64,000 nt of DNA, taken from contig JALLLS010000053.1 in NCBI GenBank assembly GCA_025094145.1, positions 186,001 through 250,000 of the forward strand. Reading direction: 5' to 3'. The stretch's first letter is position 1; each line of letters begins with the position of its first letter. The translations under genes were made by a program, and so were the position numbers. This DNA comes from Spinellus fusiger. Its lineage: Eukaryota > Mucoromycota > Mucoromycetes > Mucorales > Phycomycetaceae. Positions 22,912 through 34,004 of this stretch are shown here, piece by piece. The notes below the pieces were generated by a model, which was given only the letters and a program-made list of their open reading frames with translations, did no database searches and was not told where the DNA came from.

Positions 22912-24325
22912 TTATGCGTTGCTTAAGCCAAAGTTTTTTCTAAGGAGAAAGTCTCTGAGGGATACAGGTATGTAATAGAGAATGAGCCCTGAAAAAGAAT
23001 AGGATCCATAAGTAATGTAGCTAGAGGGTGATTTACGGAGAACACGAGGAACAATATATTTTGCAAAATCTGTTGTTGTAGTAGCAGATGCCACTTATTA
23101 TAGTACATTTTTTTTAGTATAGGCCTTGTACTAATATCTCAGAAAATACCTTTATCACCATGAGCTCTGTTGTGAATATACTCTTCATACGACTTATAGA
23201 GAGAATCTAATGTATTGTATTAATTATACTGTGTCTTTTACCGAGATGATTATTTTCTTACCATCAGGTATATTAGTGTAGGTTGCTGAGTTATCAAGAA
23301 ATCTGGAGGCCACTCCACCTATTGAAGATAGAAAATCAAATAAGAATTGGCTTTTCTTTGAATTCAAACAATAAGTGTAGAGTGTAAATATGACTTACCA
23401 GGTGCAACTAGTACTACATTAATGCCAAAGGGTTTAAGTTCTAGTCTTAATGCATCAGTTAAACTATGAACAGCTGCCTTGGACATAGAGTATATACCTG
23501 TACAAATAAAAGGTAATATATGAGTAAAGCATTTTACTTTAGAATTTCCTATTATTTACCAGCCCAAGGTATAGCTGCATATCCAACAATAGAACCGATA
23601 TTCACAATAGTTCCTTTGTTGCGTCTTGCCATGTGATAGCCAACAGCACGACACATAGACAGTAGGCCCAAAATATTTGTGTCAATGCATCTCCCGATTA
23701 CTTCATCTTCAATGTCTAACAAAGCTCCCTGAGCACTTATGTCTCATTTGTTAATAAAAAAATATATGGAGTTCTCCAAGATTTAATATTGAACTTACGC
23801 GCACCCAGCATTGTTCACCAATACATCTAAAGAATAGGTACAGATATTAGTATTTTATACACTATTGCAGATGAATGTATAGCCAATTACTTACCAATAT
23901 GACCAACTTTCTCAATAATGTTTTATTATGGCACACATAAGTAATGGTCAAAAATGTGTAACTTGAATGTATGTGTGCGTGTGTGTGTTATTTTTACTTA
24001 CGTTTACAGCATTCTTAACGCTGTCTTTATTAGAAACGTCGATCTCAACAATTGTGCATCCATGTTCTGATACAAGTAAGAAACAAGAAAAATCCGGGTC
24101 TTCTTTAGTGTACTTACCAGTCAAATCTCCAGCACTCTTAGCTTTGCGTACTGCTGCAAACACATTGCATCCTTCTTTTACAAACTTCTTGCAAAGATCA
24201 TAGCCTAAGCAGCAACAGATCAATATTAATAAATATTATTAATAAAAGTCAGAATAAGAGAGAAAGAATTATTTACCAATGCCACCCTCGGTGCATCCGG
24301 TAACAAGAACAATAGGTTTAGACAT
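22912..24325 (-). CDS. Ayr1-like short-chain dehydrogenase/reductase
   Basis: NAD(P)-dependent reductase resembling yeast Ayr1 (1-acyl-dihydroxyacetone-phosphate reductase; lipid droplet/ER). Exons on the minus strand: 24277-24325, 24118-24204, 24002-24066, 23895-23910, 23799-23826, 23560-23735, 23399-23497, 23262-23318, 23150-23206, 22912-23093, giving 271 residues. Motifs: cofactor-binding TGCTEGGIG (9-17), NNAG (77-80), Ser130 in NIGSIVG, and the catalytic Tyr143/Lys147 in YSMSK. A C-terminal hydrophobic stretch, SGLILYYIPVSLRDFLL, could anchor it to a membrane. The fourth exon is only 16 nt. The exon 6 acceptor was placed at CATAAG because the nearby CTCAG gives a stop. Substrate is inferred from family resemblance only. 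Confidence 0.88.
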
Positions 24326-25336
24326 TATGAAGATGGAAAGTTTCGATATTTTTGATATTAGGTAAATCCAGATAACTGTAGGTATTTATACAGGTAGACA
24401 CGGATAAACTGACATTTAAAAATACCTATGAAAATGCAGACAGCTTCCGTGTACACTCATAGATAATCGGACCTAGAAATGATATTTTGCTCCTCTCAGA
24501 GATAGAGTATACTACTTATAGATTCAGAAGATACACCATTCTCAGAAACACATCGCACTATTTCAGAGAAAAGATCTTACATTTATTGAGATAGTTCTGA
24601 ACAATTAATAAATATAAATTGAACGGTCTATCAGAATGATCATGTATTATACCGACATTCATATCTTAAACCATAGACTTGTTTAAATAAATAGCCTTTG
24701 TAAAAGATTGAACATCCATGCAGTCAGAAATTATGAGACTGATCTTTTTTAAGAATAAATGTGATGTGTCTCCGGAAATGATGTACACGTAATGGTTTTA
24801 AAATCATCTTGCCGGGAAGAGGTCTTTTGACTTTTTATAGACTAGAAAACGTATTTTTTTTTTTAAAAAAAAATCATTTGTAATAAAAATCAAACTTACA
24901 TTATCTACTACATGGAGAATAATTCAAAGACAATAGGCTGTATCTTTATTGAAGAAAAATACAGTGTAGAAGCAGCAGTACTTATACTTTGACTTGTAAT
25001 AATTAATTTGCTTGTCTAGCAATATAATGAATTATTGGTTAAAAGTGAATGAATAGTATTTATAAGATTGTCTTTTTATCCAAAGTGTTGTACTACAACA
25101 GTAAGAGCTATATGCCATCCATCAGAAGAGAATGAATGGCATAGTTATAAAATACACTCATATATTACAGCTACACAGAATTAGAAAGCATACGATTTTC
25201 ATTTTTTGAAATCCCGAGAAAGAACATGCTTTATGCATGGATAGGCTACGACCTCAAAACATATACTAATAGCCTCAAATTCAACACAAAATTATTTTAA
25301 CATATTGTTTATATTAATGTATATAAAAAAGTTTTT
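24326..25336. other. Intergenic, nothing recognised
   Basis: Upstream flank of the reductase gene and spacer to the next Tc1 relic. AT-rich, with a poly-A/T run near 24855-24880. No feature recognised. Confidence 0.5.
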
Positions 25337-26230
25337 TATTTAATACTTTGTTGGGCCACCTTTGGTATCAATAACTGCCTGGCAGCGATCCTTCATTGAG
25401 CCCACTAAACGTTCGGCAAGATCAACGTGGATATTTCCCCAAGCTTCTTCTAAAGCTATCTTGAGCTCATCAATATTATTGTTAATGGATCTCTTGTCAT
25501 TGATTAGCTTATCAAGACAGCTCCAGAGATGTTCAATGGGGTTGAGATCAAGACTTTGGGCAGGCCAGTAATCAAAACGCCTGATCGCGTGTGTGTTTTT
25601 CCACTGTGTTGTATAGCCGCCTATATGGCAGATAACCCCATCTTCTTGGAATATAAAGTCCTTATCCTCTTTTTCATTCAATTCAATAAACCATGGCATA
25701 AATTTTCCTGCCAAAATGTTGATATATACGTCCTGTTTTACACTACCATTAATAAAGACCAAAGACCCAAATCCACCTGCCCAGAAACAGCTCCAGATCA
25801 TTATGCTGCCTTTCCCCTCATTTGGTTGTAGGCACACTATGAGTAGCCTTATATCTTTCTCTGATCTTTCGAATTACTCTGGCTCTTCCCTGGTAACCCT
25901 CTACTTCGAACCCTGACTCATCAGACCATATGACGCGTCTCCAGTCTCCATGAGTCCAATTGACCCGTTCCTTTGCCCAACAAAGTCTTTTCTTCATGTT
26001 TTTTCTTCAGAAAACCTTGGCTTGTGTGCTGCGAAGTAGGAACCAAACCCAATCTAGTGTATGTATTTGATTAATGTTGTTCTGCCGATGATTATCTCAT
26101 GTGCCTTGAGTTCCAAATTTATATAGTTATAGAAGGCAAATGGGTTGCTTATTAGAATGGCCTCAAGTCGTCTGATGTCTCTCTCTTTTAGTTTTTTTGG
26201 TGTACTTTAAGTCATTTCTGTCTTTATTAT
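25337..26230 (-). pseudogene. Tc1/mariner transposase relic
   Basis: The C-terminal 165 codons (25340-25837) are open: MIWSCFWAGGFGSLVF, YINILAGKFMPWF, QEDGVICH (second Asp intact), DLNPIEHLWSCLDKL, ending VIDTKGGPTKY. Upstream pieces encode KLKERDIRRLEAILIS and AHKPRFSEEK with stops and frameshifts, and the first Asp region (ASYGLMSQGS) is out of frame. It is related to copies A and B but retains the Trp codon they have lost. Confidence 0.85.
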
Positions 26231-26239
26231 CAGCCAACA

Positions 26240-27424
26240 ATAATTAACTTATGTGTTATTGATGGTGTTAGGATGCTATAGCTGAATTTCATCTTATGTC
26301 TTTTGAATAGGCTGTTGGTTGTATCTATGCTCTTTGACAGCTTATATTAATTATCTATTTAATAGAAAACTATGTTTAATTACTCAAATTTTTTTTTCTA
26401 ATGTCTACACTTTAAACTGTCTTGAGTGTTTTTTAAAAATAAAAATAAATTAAAATTAAATTTAAGTTGGTTATAGCGATGACCCAGTCGATTCCAGTCC
26501 CTATTATAAACTTGATTCAACAACTATAAAAACTAAGTCAAATAGAGTGCATTATGTATATATATTATTTTATTATCATTAAACATACTTGTATCTATCA
26601 AGTTAATCACTATAAACATGATCGTATTCATAATATTTTTAATGTATTTCTACTAATGCTTTTTTGAAATGTTAATGACTTTGGATTAATTGACATAAAA
26701 TATCATAAATATTTATGCTTACAACCTATCAGAGAAGGATGACTAATATATTTTATCATTACTGATGAATTATGTTAAGAATTATTTAGTAACATATTTA
26801 TAATATCAAACAGGGTTTATGTTTTATCAGAATCTATCTTAATGCCAAGACCTAAGAGATTAATAAGAATATAATAGAATACTTTACTTTGGCCTAATTA
26901 GGTTATTGAGACTCTAATCTTCTCATTTAGACTCAAAAAGCTCCATTTTAACTAACCAAAGAAAAAGAATATTAAATTAGGAGTCAGATAGTTGCCTTAT
27001 CTCAAATATTCTTAGTTCTGTATTTTATATTGAGCACATAAAATAATTGTTCCGATAAATCCCTCATTTGTATGTCGTAATACGTCGCAACGCATCGATT
27101 ATTTTACACTATCAAATGGTATCATATCATAGATTCCTCTTAAGTGAGACGCGTACTATTACGTGTCTCTACACAGTCATATACCACAATAAGCTTTTTG
27201 GATGGATTTGTGAGTTGGAGCCGAGAACATAAATCCTTTCATATTCAAAATCCGAATGATGTTTATTATTATTATTATCTTCATACTATACTTTGGTATA
27301 ACTATAACTCTATATGTTCTATAGATATAGAAATTAAAACTTCTATGAGTAAGTAAAAGATTGTTCAAGATTCATAAAGAATATTTTATTTTAAATTGTT
27401 AATCTGTTTGGCCAATCATTTGTA
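26240..27424. other. Intergenic, very AT-rich
   Basis: No gene or terminal repeat recognised. An ATT/ATA-rich simple stretch lies near 27260-27285. Confidence 0.5.
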
Positions 27425-28765
27425 TAGTGTCCGGTGTAAACACTATAATTCTTGTATAGGGAAATAATTATTGTTTTTCATAAAAACACACACTAAACAC
27501 ACAGGAGAGACTTGAAAATTGGATGAAGTATAAATAAGGTCAACAGGATAATAAATACAAGTTTATTGGGTGGAAAGCCTCAATAATTGGTGCTTCCATC
27601 CTTGGCCTCTATAACAGCCCTACATCGGAGATGTATGCTGTCAATGAGGCTGTTAGTAACCTCCCTGGGAATCTTGTCCCATTCCTGGACCAGGAGAGCC
27701 TTCAGATCCTTGAGAGTGCTTGGTGGGGTCATTTTCTTCCAAACTGCTCTGTCCAACTCTTCCCAAAGATGCTCAATTGGGTTCAGGTCAGGACTCTAAT
27801 AAGGTCACCCCTCCATCGTGACTATGCCACTCCCATCCTTCCATTTCCTAGTCTCCCTACTAGTATGGCAACTGACATTGTCTTCTTGAAGAACATAGCA
27901 TACCACTGGATTCAGTGCCAAAAGACAAGCCAGTTCAGGGCAATAGGCCGTTTCTAAAATACTGGTGTATTTGGCAGTATTGATGAGCCCCACCACCACA
28001 GTAAGTCTACCAACACCTTCACCAGAAAAGAGAACCTCACACTATCACCCCACCACCACCAAACTTCATCATTGGCTTCAGATTCTTTGGGAGTCGCCTT
28101 TCCTTCTTCCTGTACACTACTCTGGTATGGCTGTTATTGCTCATTAGCTGGTACTTTGACTCATCGAACTAGATGACTGTCATCTAGTCTTCTTCAGTCC
28201 AACGAGGGTAGGTCTTAGTCCAAGTAAGCTTCGACTTCTTGTGTTTAATGCTGGGAGAATGTTTCTTAACCACCCTGCAAAAATACAGGCCAATCTTTAT
28301 GATTTTTCTAAAAGTGCTCATCCACACTTTGGTGTTCATCTGATTGCAAAGTTGATCCATTGTCTAGAATAAATCCCTTTCTACTTTGCATCCAACCTCT
28401 CTCTCGTCCCCATCCATCATAATAGACTTTTGCCTAAAGCCTCTTTCTGATTTAAAATATCAGGTTTCCCTACATCTCTTCATGATAAGGCTGACAGCGG
28501 AATTAATGTCGCTAAACATGGCTACACTATCCACTTGTCTGGTGCCATTTACAGTGCCCTCCTGAACAATGAGTTAACGATTAAAGTCATCAATATTCTT
28601 CTTTCTGTTTCTAGTAGGCTTGGTGGTTTTTTCAGTGGTGTTAGACATAATGGATGTTATAGCGGAAAAAGAAGAAATGAGGAATAAGCAAAAAAATATC
28701 TTTTTTTTTTGGACCAAAATAGAGGTCGGAAAACAAAACCTTTATTATTATTTTGCCTGACACTG
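27425..28765 (-). mobile_element. Tc1/mariner element with decayed transposase
   Basis: About 1341 bp between TA at 27423-27424 and TA at 28766-28767. Ends: TAGTGTCCGGTGTAAA at the left, and CAGTGTCAGGCAAAAT when the right end is read inward. On the minus strand it encodes MSNTTEKTTKPTRNRKKNIDDF..., then after many breaks LQEDNVSCHTSRETRKWK and the SPDL-type C-terminus. Multiple frameshifts make it inactive. A LINE has inserted exactly at its right end. Confidence 0.8.
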
Positions 28766-28779
28766 TAGAATTGTGCGGA
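28762..28779 (+). repeat. Target-site duplication of LINE, 5' copy
   Basis: The 18 bp ACTGTAGAATTGTGCGGA are repeated exactly at 33987-34004. The copy overlaps the last 4 bp of the Tc1 element ending at 28765. Confidence 0.9.
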
Positions 28780-29044
28780 AGGCTCTTTCGCGTAATAAAT
28801 ATTACCCCAAAGAGTTATAATAAAATCTACAGCAAATATTACAATCACCCATCCGTCAACACCAACACCCCCCGCCACCTATATCACACTGGATCCATTA
28901 ACCACGGACCCCACCTCAGCACCACCCGCCAAACCCTTTGAGTTTGGCCTTACCGACGTCCCCACCACCTACGACGTCCCTAAAAGCAGAAAAGAAAAAC
29001 TGCTTGCCAAACGCACCCGAGCAAGAACCAACGAGGAGAACAAA

Positions 29045-29995
29045 ATGTCCAAGGTGGAAAAGGCCGACACCCACGCCCAACAAATGCTGCAGATGATGGC
29101 GGCAATCCAAAAACAGATGGAGATCTTTGGACTCCGTATCCAGGAATTGGAGGCCCAATTGAAGGCCAAGGATGCAATGATTGCATCCCTCCAGGCTCAG
29201 GCCACTACCAGCACCACCAACACCACCACCACTGCCACCCCTGCCACCCCTGACAAGCAGGACAACTCGACTGCTGCTTCAAAGCATGCCCCAACCTCCA
29301 CACCCACACCCACACCCACACCCACCACCTACGCCAGCATGGCAAAGAAGAACCCCCAGGCCAAGAAGCCTACAAAGGCCAAAGCAGTGCTTAAGGCACA
29401 AGCAGTGCGTGCCTTGCAGGAGCCCACTGGACCCTCAGTGTAAGAATTCGTATACGTCCCTTGCCGCCGATACCTTAAGTACGGCCAGGTCCGCAAGATG
29501 TTGGGATCGTTGAAGATCCAACAGTCACGGATCATTGACATCCACTTCCCGGCAAGGGGAACAGTTGCGCTGCTGGTCCACAGCATCTACAAGAAGGAAC
29601 TCGAGGAGCACCTCGAGAAGCTTAAGATCAGTCCAGTGAAGGACTTCAACCTTGTGTCCGCTGCAGTCATTGCAGACCCAAAGCTCCAAGGGGAAACCAA
29701 CAGTACCAAGGCTGCAAAGGCCCAGGAACTCTTTGACCAGAGAGTGTCAAACACCTGTCTTCGTTCCCCCACCCACTTAGGGTACAGCATTGCTCGCCAC
29801 TTTGGCTCTGGTAATGCCACTCCCCGCCTCTCTGCCACTGCCTTTGAGAAGCTCTTGGCGGATCTCAAGGCCAAGACCCCAGTTGCCAGCCGCCCCGCCA
29901 CCCTTGAAGAAGAGGCCATCCAGGCATTTGGATCAGGCTCAGCTATGGAAGAAGATGAGGGAGACGCCCAAAACATCCACCGAGAAGAATTATGA
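29045..29995 (+). pseudogene. LINE ORF1 (one in-frame stop)
   Basis: Begins MSKVEKADTHAQQMLQMM; the frame is open further upstream to about 28799 without another ATG. Residues 1-55 form a likely coiled coil, followed by a Thr/Pro-rich linker encoded partly by a CCCACA repeat, then GPSV and a TAA at 29441-29443. The same frame resumes with EFVYVPCRRYLKYGQVRKML and IIDIHFPARGTVALLVHS, an RRM-like fold typical of RNA-binding ORF1 proteins, and ends IHREEL. There is no CCHC knuckle. Either the stop disables ORF1 or the downstream part is made separately. Confidence 0.8.
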
Positions 29996-32900
29996 ATAGA
30001 CTGAAGATTGGTCTATTGAATGCTTGTGGAATCAGGCCCAAACTGGTGAACGTTCTGAATGTGTGTGTGCAGAATGATATTGATATACTTTTAGTGACAG
30101 AGACTTTCCTGACCAAAGACATGCAAATGTTGAGGTGCCCCTGGATACAAATACACAACTATGCTACAGCCCATGGTGATGCTGGACGAGGTTTTGATGG
30201 AGTTTCGTTCTTTATTCGTCCTGACTTTCCTTACCATGTACATTCCTTACCAATTACTAATCCTTTTGTGGTCTCCTGTAGGATTGGCCCATATACACTC
30301 CATGGTCTGTACCTACCTCCGAGGCTGTCGTCTAGTGAGGCTGCGGAAAGGTTGAATTCACTACCCATAGACGACTTCACACTCGTCCTTGGTGACCTGA
30401 ATACACGTTTAGGCCGCCTGACTGGAGATCATGGCATAAACGACAGACATGTGGGATTTGAAGACTGGATCTGCCGTCAGGATCTAACCTTGTGGAACTC
30501 AGAGTTGGCATTTGGCTTGCCTACATATGAGCGAATTCTAGCAGATGGTCGTCGGTTTGCTAGCATTATTGACCTGTTCCTGTCAAGAAGCTACAACTTC
30601 TCCGAAGTGTGCTTGCACATTAGGGGCGATCTGACGTTAGGTTCAGACCACCACTTGTGTGAGCTGTCCTTTCAGCCGGTGCTCATGCCACCGCTCATGA
30701 CAGAAACAGCTGTCCGTTGCCTCTGGAGACTGCAACGTTTAAACAAACAAACAGTCTGTGACCAGTATAAGCGATGTTTTGCAGAGAACACAGGTGAACT
30801 GCAAAGAGAGATCCAAAAAATATTGGAAGACAAAACCCCGTTGTGCTCTGTTAAGATGGAGGACTTTGCTGAGAGACTCAATGAGTCAATCTACAAGGCC
30901 CTGGATGATAGTGTAGGGCGCGCACAATCCCATCCAAAAGCTTGGAAAGGCTACTGGAATGCTGATCTACAACAGTTAGCTGACCGTCGTCAAGAACTTT
31001 ATCGTTTTAGACGACGGGTAGGCAATGATATTGAACGCATTGAAGCCCACCGCTTGTATGAGGAAGCGTGTTTAGCTTTGAAAAAGGCTATAAGGCAAGC
31101 ACAACAACAAACCTGGCATGTATTTTGTGATAAAGTCCGTAAGGGCTTAACAGAGATGACAAGTGCTGTGAAAGGAATGAGGCTGCGGAGACGTTCGCCA
31201 ATTTCCCTGTCATCTCCAGAGGGCCCTCGGCATGCTGCCAATCGCATGATTGACCACCTAGAGAGTGTGTTTGGCGGATCTACGGAAAGACAGGAGCGTC
31301 AGGAGTTTACTCTCCAAGACAGTCCAGTCCCATGGGACGTAGACTTTATTCACTCTGCTATTCGAAAGATGCCAAATCGAAAAGCACCAGGCATTGATCA
31401 TATTAGAGCAGAAATGCTCAAACCCCTAGTTCGAGTGCTAGTGCCTCTGTTACATCAGATCTTCACATTGTGTTGGAGATGGTCGTGGACGCCTGTGGCC
31501 TGGAGAACAGCACAGGTGGTACCTATTTACAAAAACAAAGGAGAGCAGGATGACCCTAGTAACTATCGGCCTATTAGCTTGACATCGGTGTTTCGTAAGC
31601 TCTTAGAAAGATGTATAGCTGGGGAGCTCCTTTCGACCATGCCTGCATTGGACATGGCTCAAGGTGGATTTCGCGCTCGTCGTGGAACTCTAGACCAGGC
31701 CCTCTGTCTCCACGAACTTATGGGTTTGTACGCTGCCCAAGGATCAGGAGAGCAAGATCCAAAACCTCCAGTCGTCGTCTTCCTAGATATTAAAGCTGCA
31801 TATGATAGTGTGGAACGCTCTGTCATATGGGAGTCGCTGATGCCCTTCGTGTCTCAGCCGTTGCTCTTGCTACTACAGAATTTGTTTGATGACATTGTGG
31901 TGAATGTGATTCTGAAAAATGTAGCATCCCGGGACATTGCACCTAAACGAGGAGTCTTACAGGGTAGTATTCTTTCTCCATTTCTTTATTCTATTTTCAT
32001 TGATACTCTTCCACGTTTCTTGAGGTTTGCTTCGGTATCCCCAATACTGGTTGGTATGCACCCACCTACCATGGGACGGTCCATTAATCTCTGTGCTCGA
32101 AATCCTTTCTCTTTTGCTTCCCCACAGGCAACTGTTCACGCATTGCTTGACGAGTTACAGAATTCCCTTCACAATCCTTTTCCTACTTCTACAGTTTCGG
32201 ATGACTCTTCTGAGTTGTCAGATTCCTCTTACAGTCCGTCTCATGTCACTGTTACTTGGGCTCCTGTGAATTGTTTGTTGTATGCTGATGATGTGGCTCT
32301 TATGGGCTGCCCAGAAGATATACATCGAATGCTGGCACTTGCCGAAATTCACTCGACCCTCCTTGGTTACAAATGGAGTCCCTCCAAATGTGAAGTACTC
32401 AATGCCTCGGCCAATGTGCCGTTTTACCTCTATGGCAACGAGCTTCCAACCTGTGATACTTTCAAGTACCTTGGTATCCCCTTTTCACGTCAAGGTATTA
32501 ACCAAGACGCACTTTTCTCACACTCACAAGTCAAGGCAATTGCAGTAATGCAAAAGCTGAGAGGAATAGGTGTAAACATGTATGGCTTTGGGATTACAGC
32601 AGCCCTAAGAGCGTATACTGTTTTTGTTCGGCCTATCCTTGAGTATGGGTTGACTATTTGTAATGTCAATAGACTAGGCATTCGCCCGCTACAAATCTGT
32701 CAGTCTGCTTGTCTGAGACTTTGTCTTGCTAGATCTGCTACTGCTAGGTTTGGAACGATCCAGGTTGCCCAATTAGCTGCCCTCCCTAACATATACTCTC
32801 GTTTTCTTTATCTGCAAGCCAAATTTGTTGAGCGCGCAGCTACCCTTCCTGAAGACACCCTCCTCTGGTGCCTTGTCCCGCAGCTTGAAGCACCCCAGAG

Positions 32901-33585
32901 TAAAGCCAGATGGATTAAGCTACGTGGCAATGTACTCTGGCAAAATGCTCAAAGAATAGGACGGGCTCACAACCCTCCTAAATATCCATTAAAAGTAGCT
33001 TATCTTGAACGTCTTCAAAGTGAAATTACTAGTCTAGTACGTGGCAAGAATCCGCTGGTGACGGTAGCCCGTGGACTATGTAGACCTGTTTGGGATCCAA
33101 TTCTTCTACTACCGTGCACGCGCAAAGAAAGACATCGTCTACTAAAATGGAGGATTGCTTGGTTACCACCAACACCTTCAGTTCCTTGCCAATGTGGCCA
33201 CCCATCTGCCAATCGGGACCACTTTCTCACTTGCACATTCGTTGACCATGAACGCTCCACGTTCTTGTTCTTCCTAGTTCCTGCACCACCACAAGATGTT
33301 CATCCAATTGACTATTGTCTAAATCTTCTGCCGCGCACGGTTAAGTCTTTTGTTAAATGGCGAGACCTTTGGCCCAGTCTGTTAATACTGCTGCAAGCCA
33401 TTGATCGAGCCACGTCTACTCGAGACTTTAAGGTAGAGCCATCAGCTGGTAGCCTGCTCATTGAGGCTGCTGATGGGTGTGTTGAGCGGGAACGCCAACG
33501 CCGCCATAGAGTGCAAAGACTCCTGCAGCAACAGACGCTGTATCCTCACTTCTCCTCCGATCTCTCCTCTACCACCCATTCTTAA
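29992..33585 (+). CDS. LINE ORF2: endonuclease and reverse transcriptase
   Basis: 1197 residues, uninterrupted. APE-type endonuclease: KIGLLNACG, LLVTETFL, LVLGDLNTRLG, FASIIDLFLS, LGSDHHLCELSF. Reverse transcriptase: KAPGIDHIRAEMLK, NYRPISLTSVFRK, AQGGFRARR, VVFLDIKAAYDSVE (motif A), KRGVLQGSILSPFLY (motif B), CLLYADDVALMG (catalytic motif C), FKYLGIPF. About 95 residues lie between motif B and motif C, many more than usual, and include a Ser/Pro-rich stretch. The C-terminal CQCGHPSANRDHFLTC resembles a zinc-binding CCHC. ATG 29992 overlaps the ORF1 stop in ATGA, suggesting translation by termination and reinitiation. Confidence 0.93.
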   Translation: MNRLKIGLLNACGIRPKLVNVLNVCVQNDIDILLVTETFLTKDMQMLRCPWIQIHNYATAHGDAGRGFDGVSFFIRPDFPYHVHSLPITNPFVVSCRIGPYTLHGLYLPPRLSSSEAAERLNSLPIDDFTLVLGDLNTRLGRLTGDHGINDRHVGFEDWICRQDLTLWNSELAFGLPTYERILADGRRFASIIDLFLSRSYNFSEVCLHIRGDLTLGSDHHLCELSFQPVLMPPLMTETAVRCLWRLQRLNKQTVCDQYKRCFAENTGELQREIQKILEDKTPLCSVKMEDFAERLNESIYKALDDSVGRAQSHPKAWKGYWNADLQQLADRRQELYRFRRRVGNDIERIEAHRLYEEACLALKKAIRQAQQQTWHVFCDKVRKGLTEMTSAVKGMRLRRRSPISLSSPEGPRHAANRMIDHLESVFGGSTERQERQEFTLQDSPVPWDVDFIHSAIRKMPNRKAPGIDHIRAEMLKPLVRVLVPLLHQIFTLCWRWSWTPVAWRTAQVVPIYKNKGEQDDPSNYRPISLTSVFRKLLERCIAGELLSTMPALDMAQGGFRARRGTLDQALCLHELMGLYAAQGSGEQDPKPPVVVFLDIKAAYDSVERSVIWESLMPFVSQPLLLLLQNLFDDIVVNVILKNVASRDIAPKRGVLQGSILSPFLYSIFIDTLPRFLRFASVSPILVGMHPPTMGRSINLCARNPFSFASPQATVHALLDELQNSLHNPFPTSTVSDDSSELSDSSYSPSHVTVTWAPVNCLLYADDVALMGCPEDIHRMLALAEIHSTLLGYKWSPSKCEVLNASANVPFYLYGNELPTCDTFKYLGIPFSRQGINQDALFSHSQVKAIAVMQKLRGIGVNMYGFGITAALRAYTVFVRPILEYGLTICNVNRLGIRPLQICQSACLRLCLARSATARFGTIQVAQLAALPNIYSRFLYLQAKFVERAATLPEDTLLWCLVPQLEAPQSKARWIKLRGNVLWQNAQRIGRAHNPPKYPLKVAYLERLQSEITSLVRGKNPLVTVARGLCRPVWDPILLLPCTRKERHRLLKWRIAWLPPTPSVPCQCGHPSANRDHFLTCTFVDHERSTFLFFLVPAPPQDVHPIDYCLNLLPRTVKSFVKWRDLWPSLLILLQAIDRATSTRDFKVEPSAGSLLIEAADGCVERERQRRHRVQRLLQQQTLYPHFSSDLSSTTHS

Positions 33586-33986
33586 CCCGTTTAGCAAAGC
33601 CATAATCTGCTAATGTAATTGCTACATATATTCTCAGGATTGTCCGAGTTGCTCTAAGTATCCCTTGTTGGATTTCGAATTGCCACAGGATGACGGTTAT
33701 CTTTTTGGTGTCCTGGTTTCCTTGCTGACTTTATGGCCTTTTGGATGTCTATTCATAATTCCCATTTTACCATCATTACCCACTTTTCATCATTTTTCAT
33801 CATTTTTCCCTCATTGAGGTTTTATATTCTCTTTTCTTTCCGTCTCTTCTCTCTTTGCATTGTTTTTTTCACTTATGTATTTGAAGTGTTTCAATGTTTA
33901 TTCTTATTTTTCAAACGATCTCATAGGGTGGCTAACATGCCCAATGCGCGAATAGCAACCAACACCCAAAAATAAAAATACTTTGA

Positions 33987-34004
33987 ACTGTAGAATTGTG
34001 CGGA
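33987..34004 (+). repeat. Target-site duplication of LINE, 3' copy
   Basis: Exact match of 18 bp to 28762-28779. It marks the 3' end of the insertion at 33986. Confidence 0.9.

Larger units (their letters stand above)
28780..33986 (+). mobile_element. Non-LTR retrotransposon (LINE), nearly complete
   Basis: A 5207-bp insertion defined by an exact 18-bp direct repeat on each side. Order: short 5' region, ORF1 (one internal stop), ORF2 of 1197 codons overlapping ORF1 by ATGA, a 3' region with T-rich stretches, and an A-rich end (CCCAAAAATAAAAATACTTTGA). The intact ORF2 and the perfect target duplication imply a recent insertion. The block is clearly richer in G+C than the surrounding DNA. Confidence 0.92.

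Noticed and set aside
29587..29976. 129-residue minus-strand ORF within the LINE
   Set aside because: It is antisense to ORF1, in a G+C-richer region where opposite frames stay open by chance.
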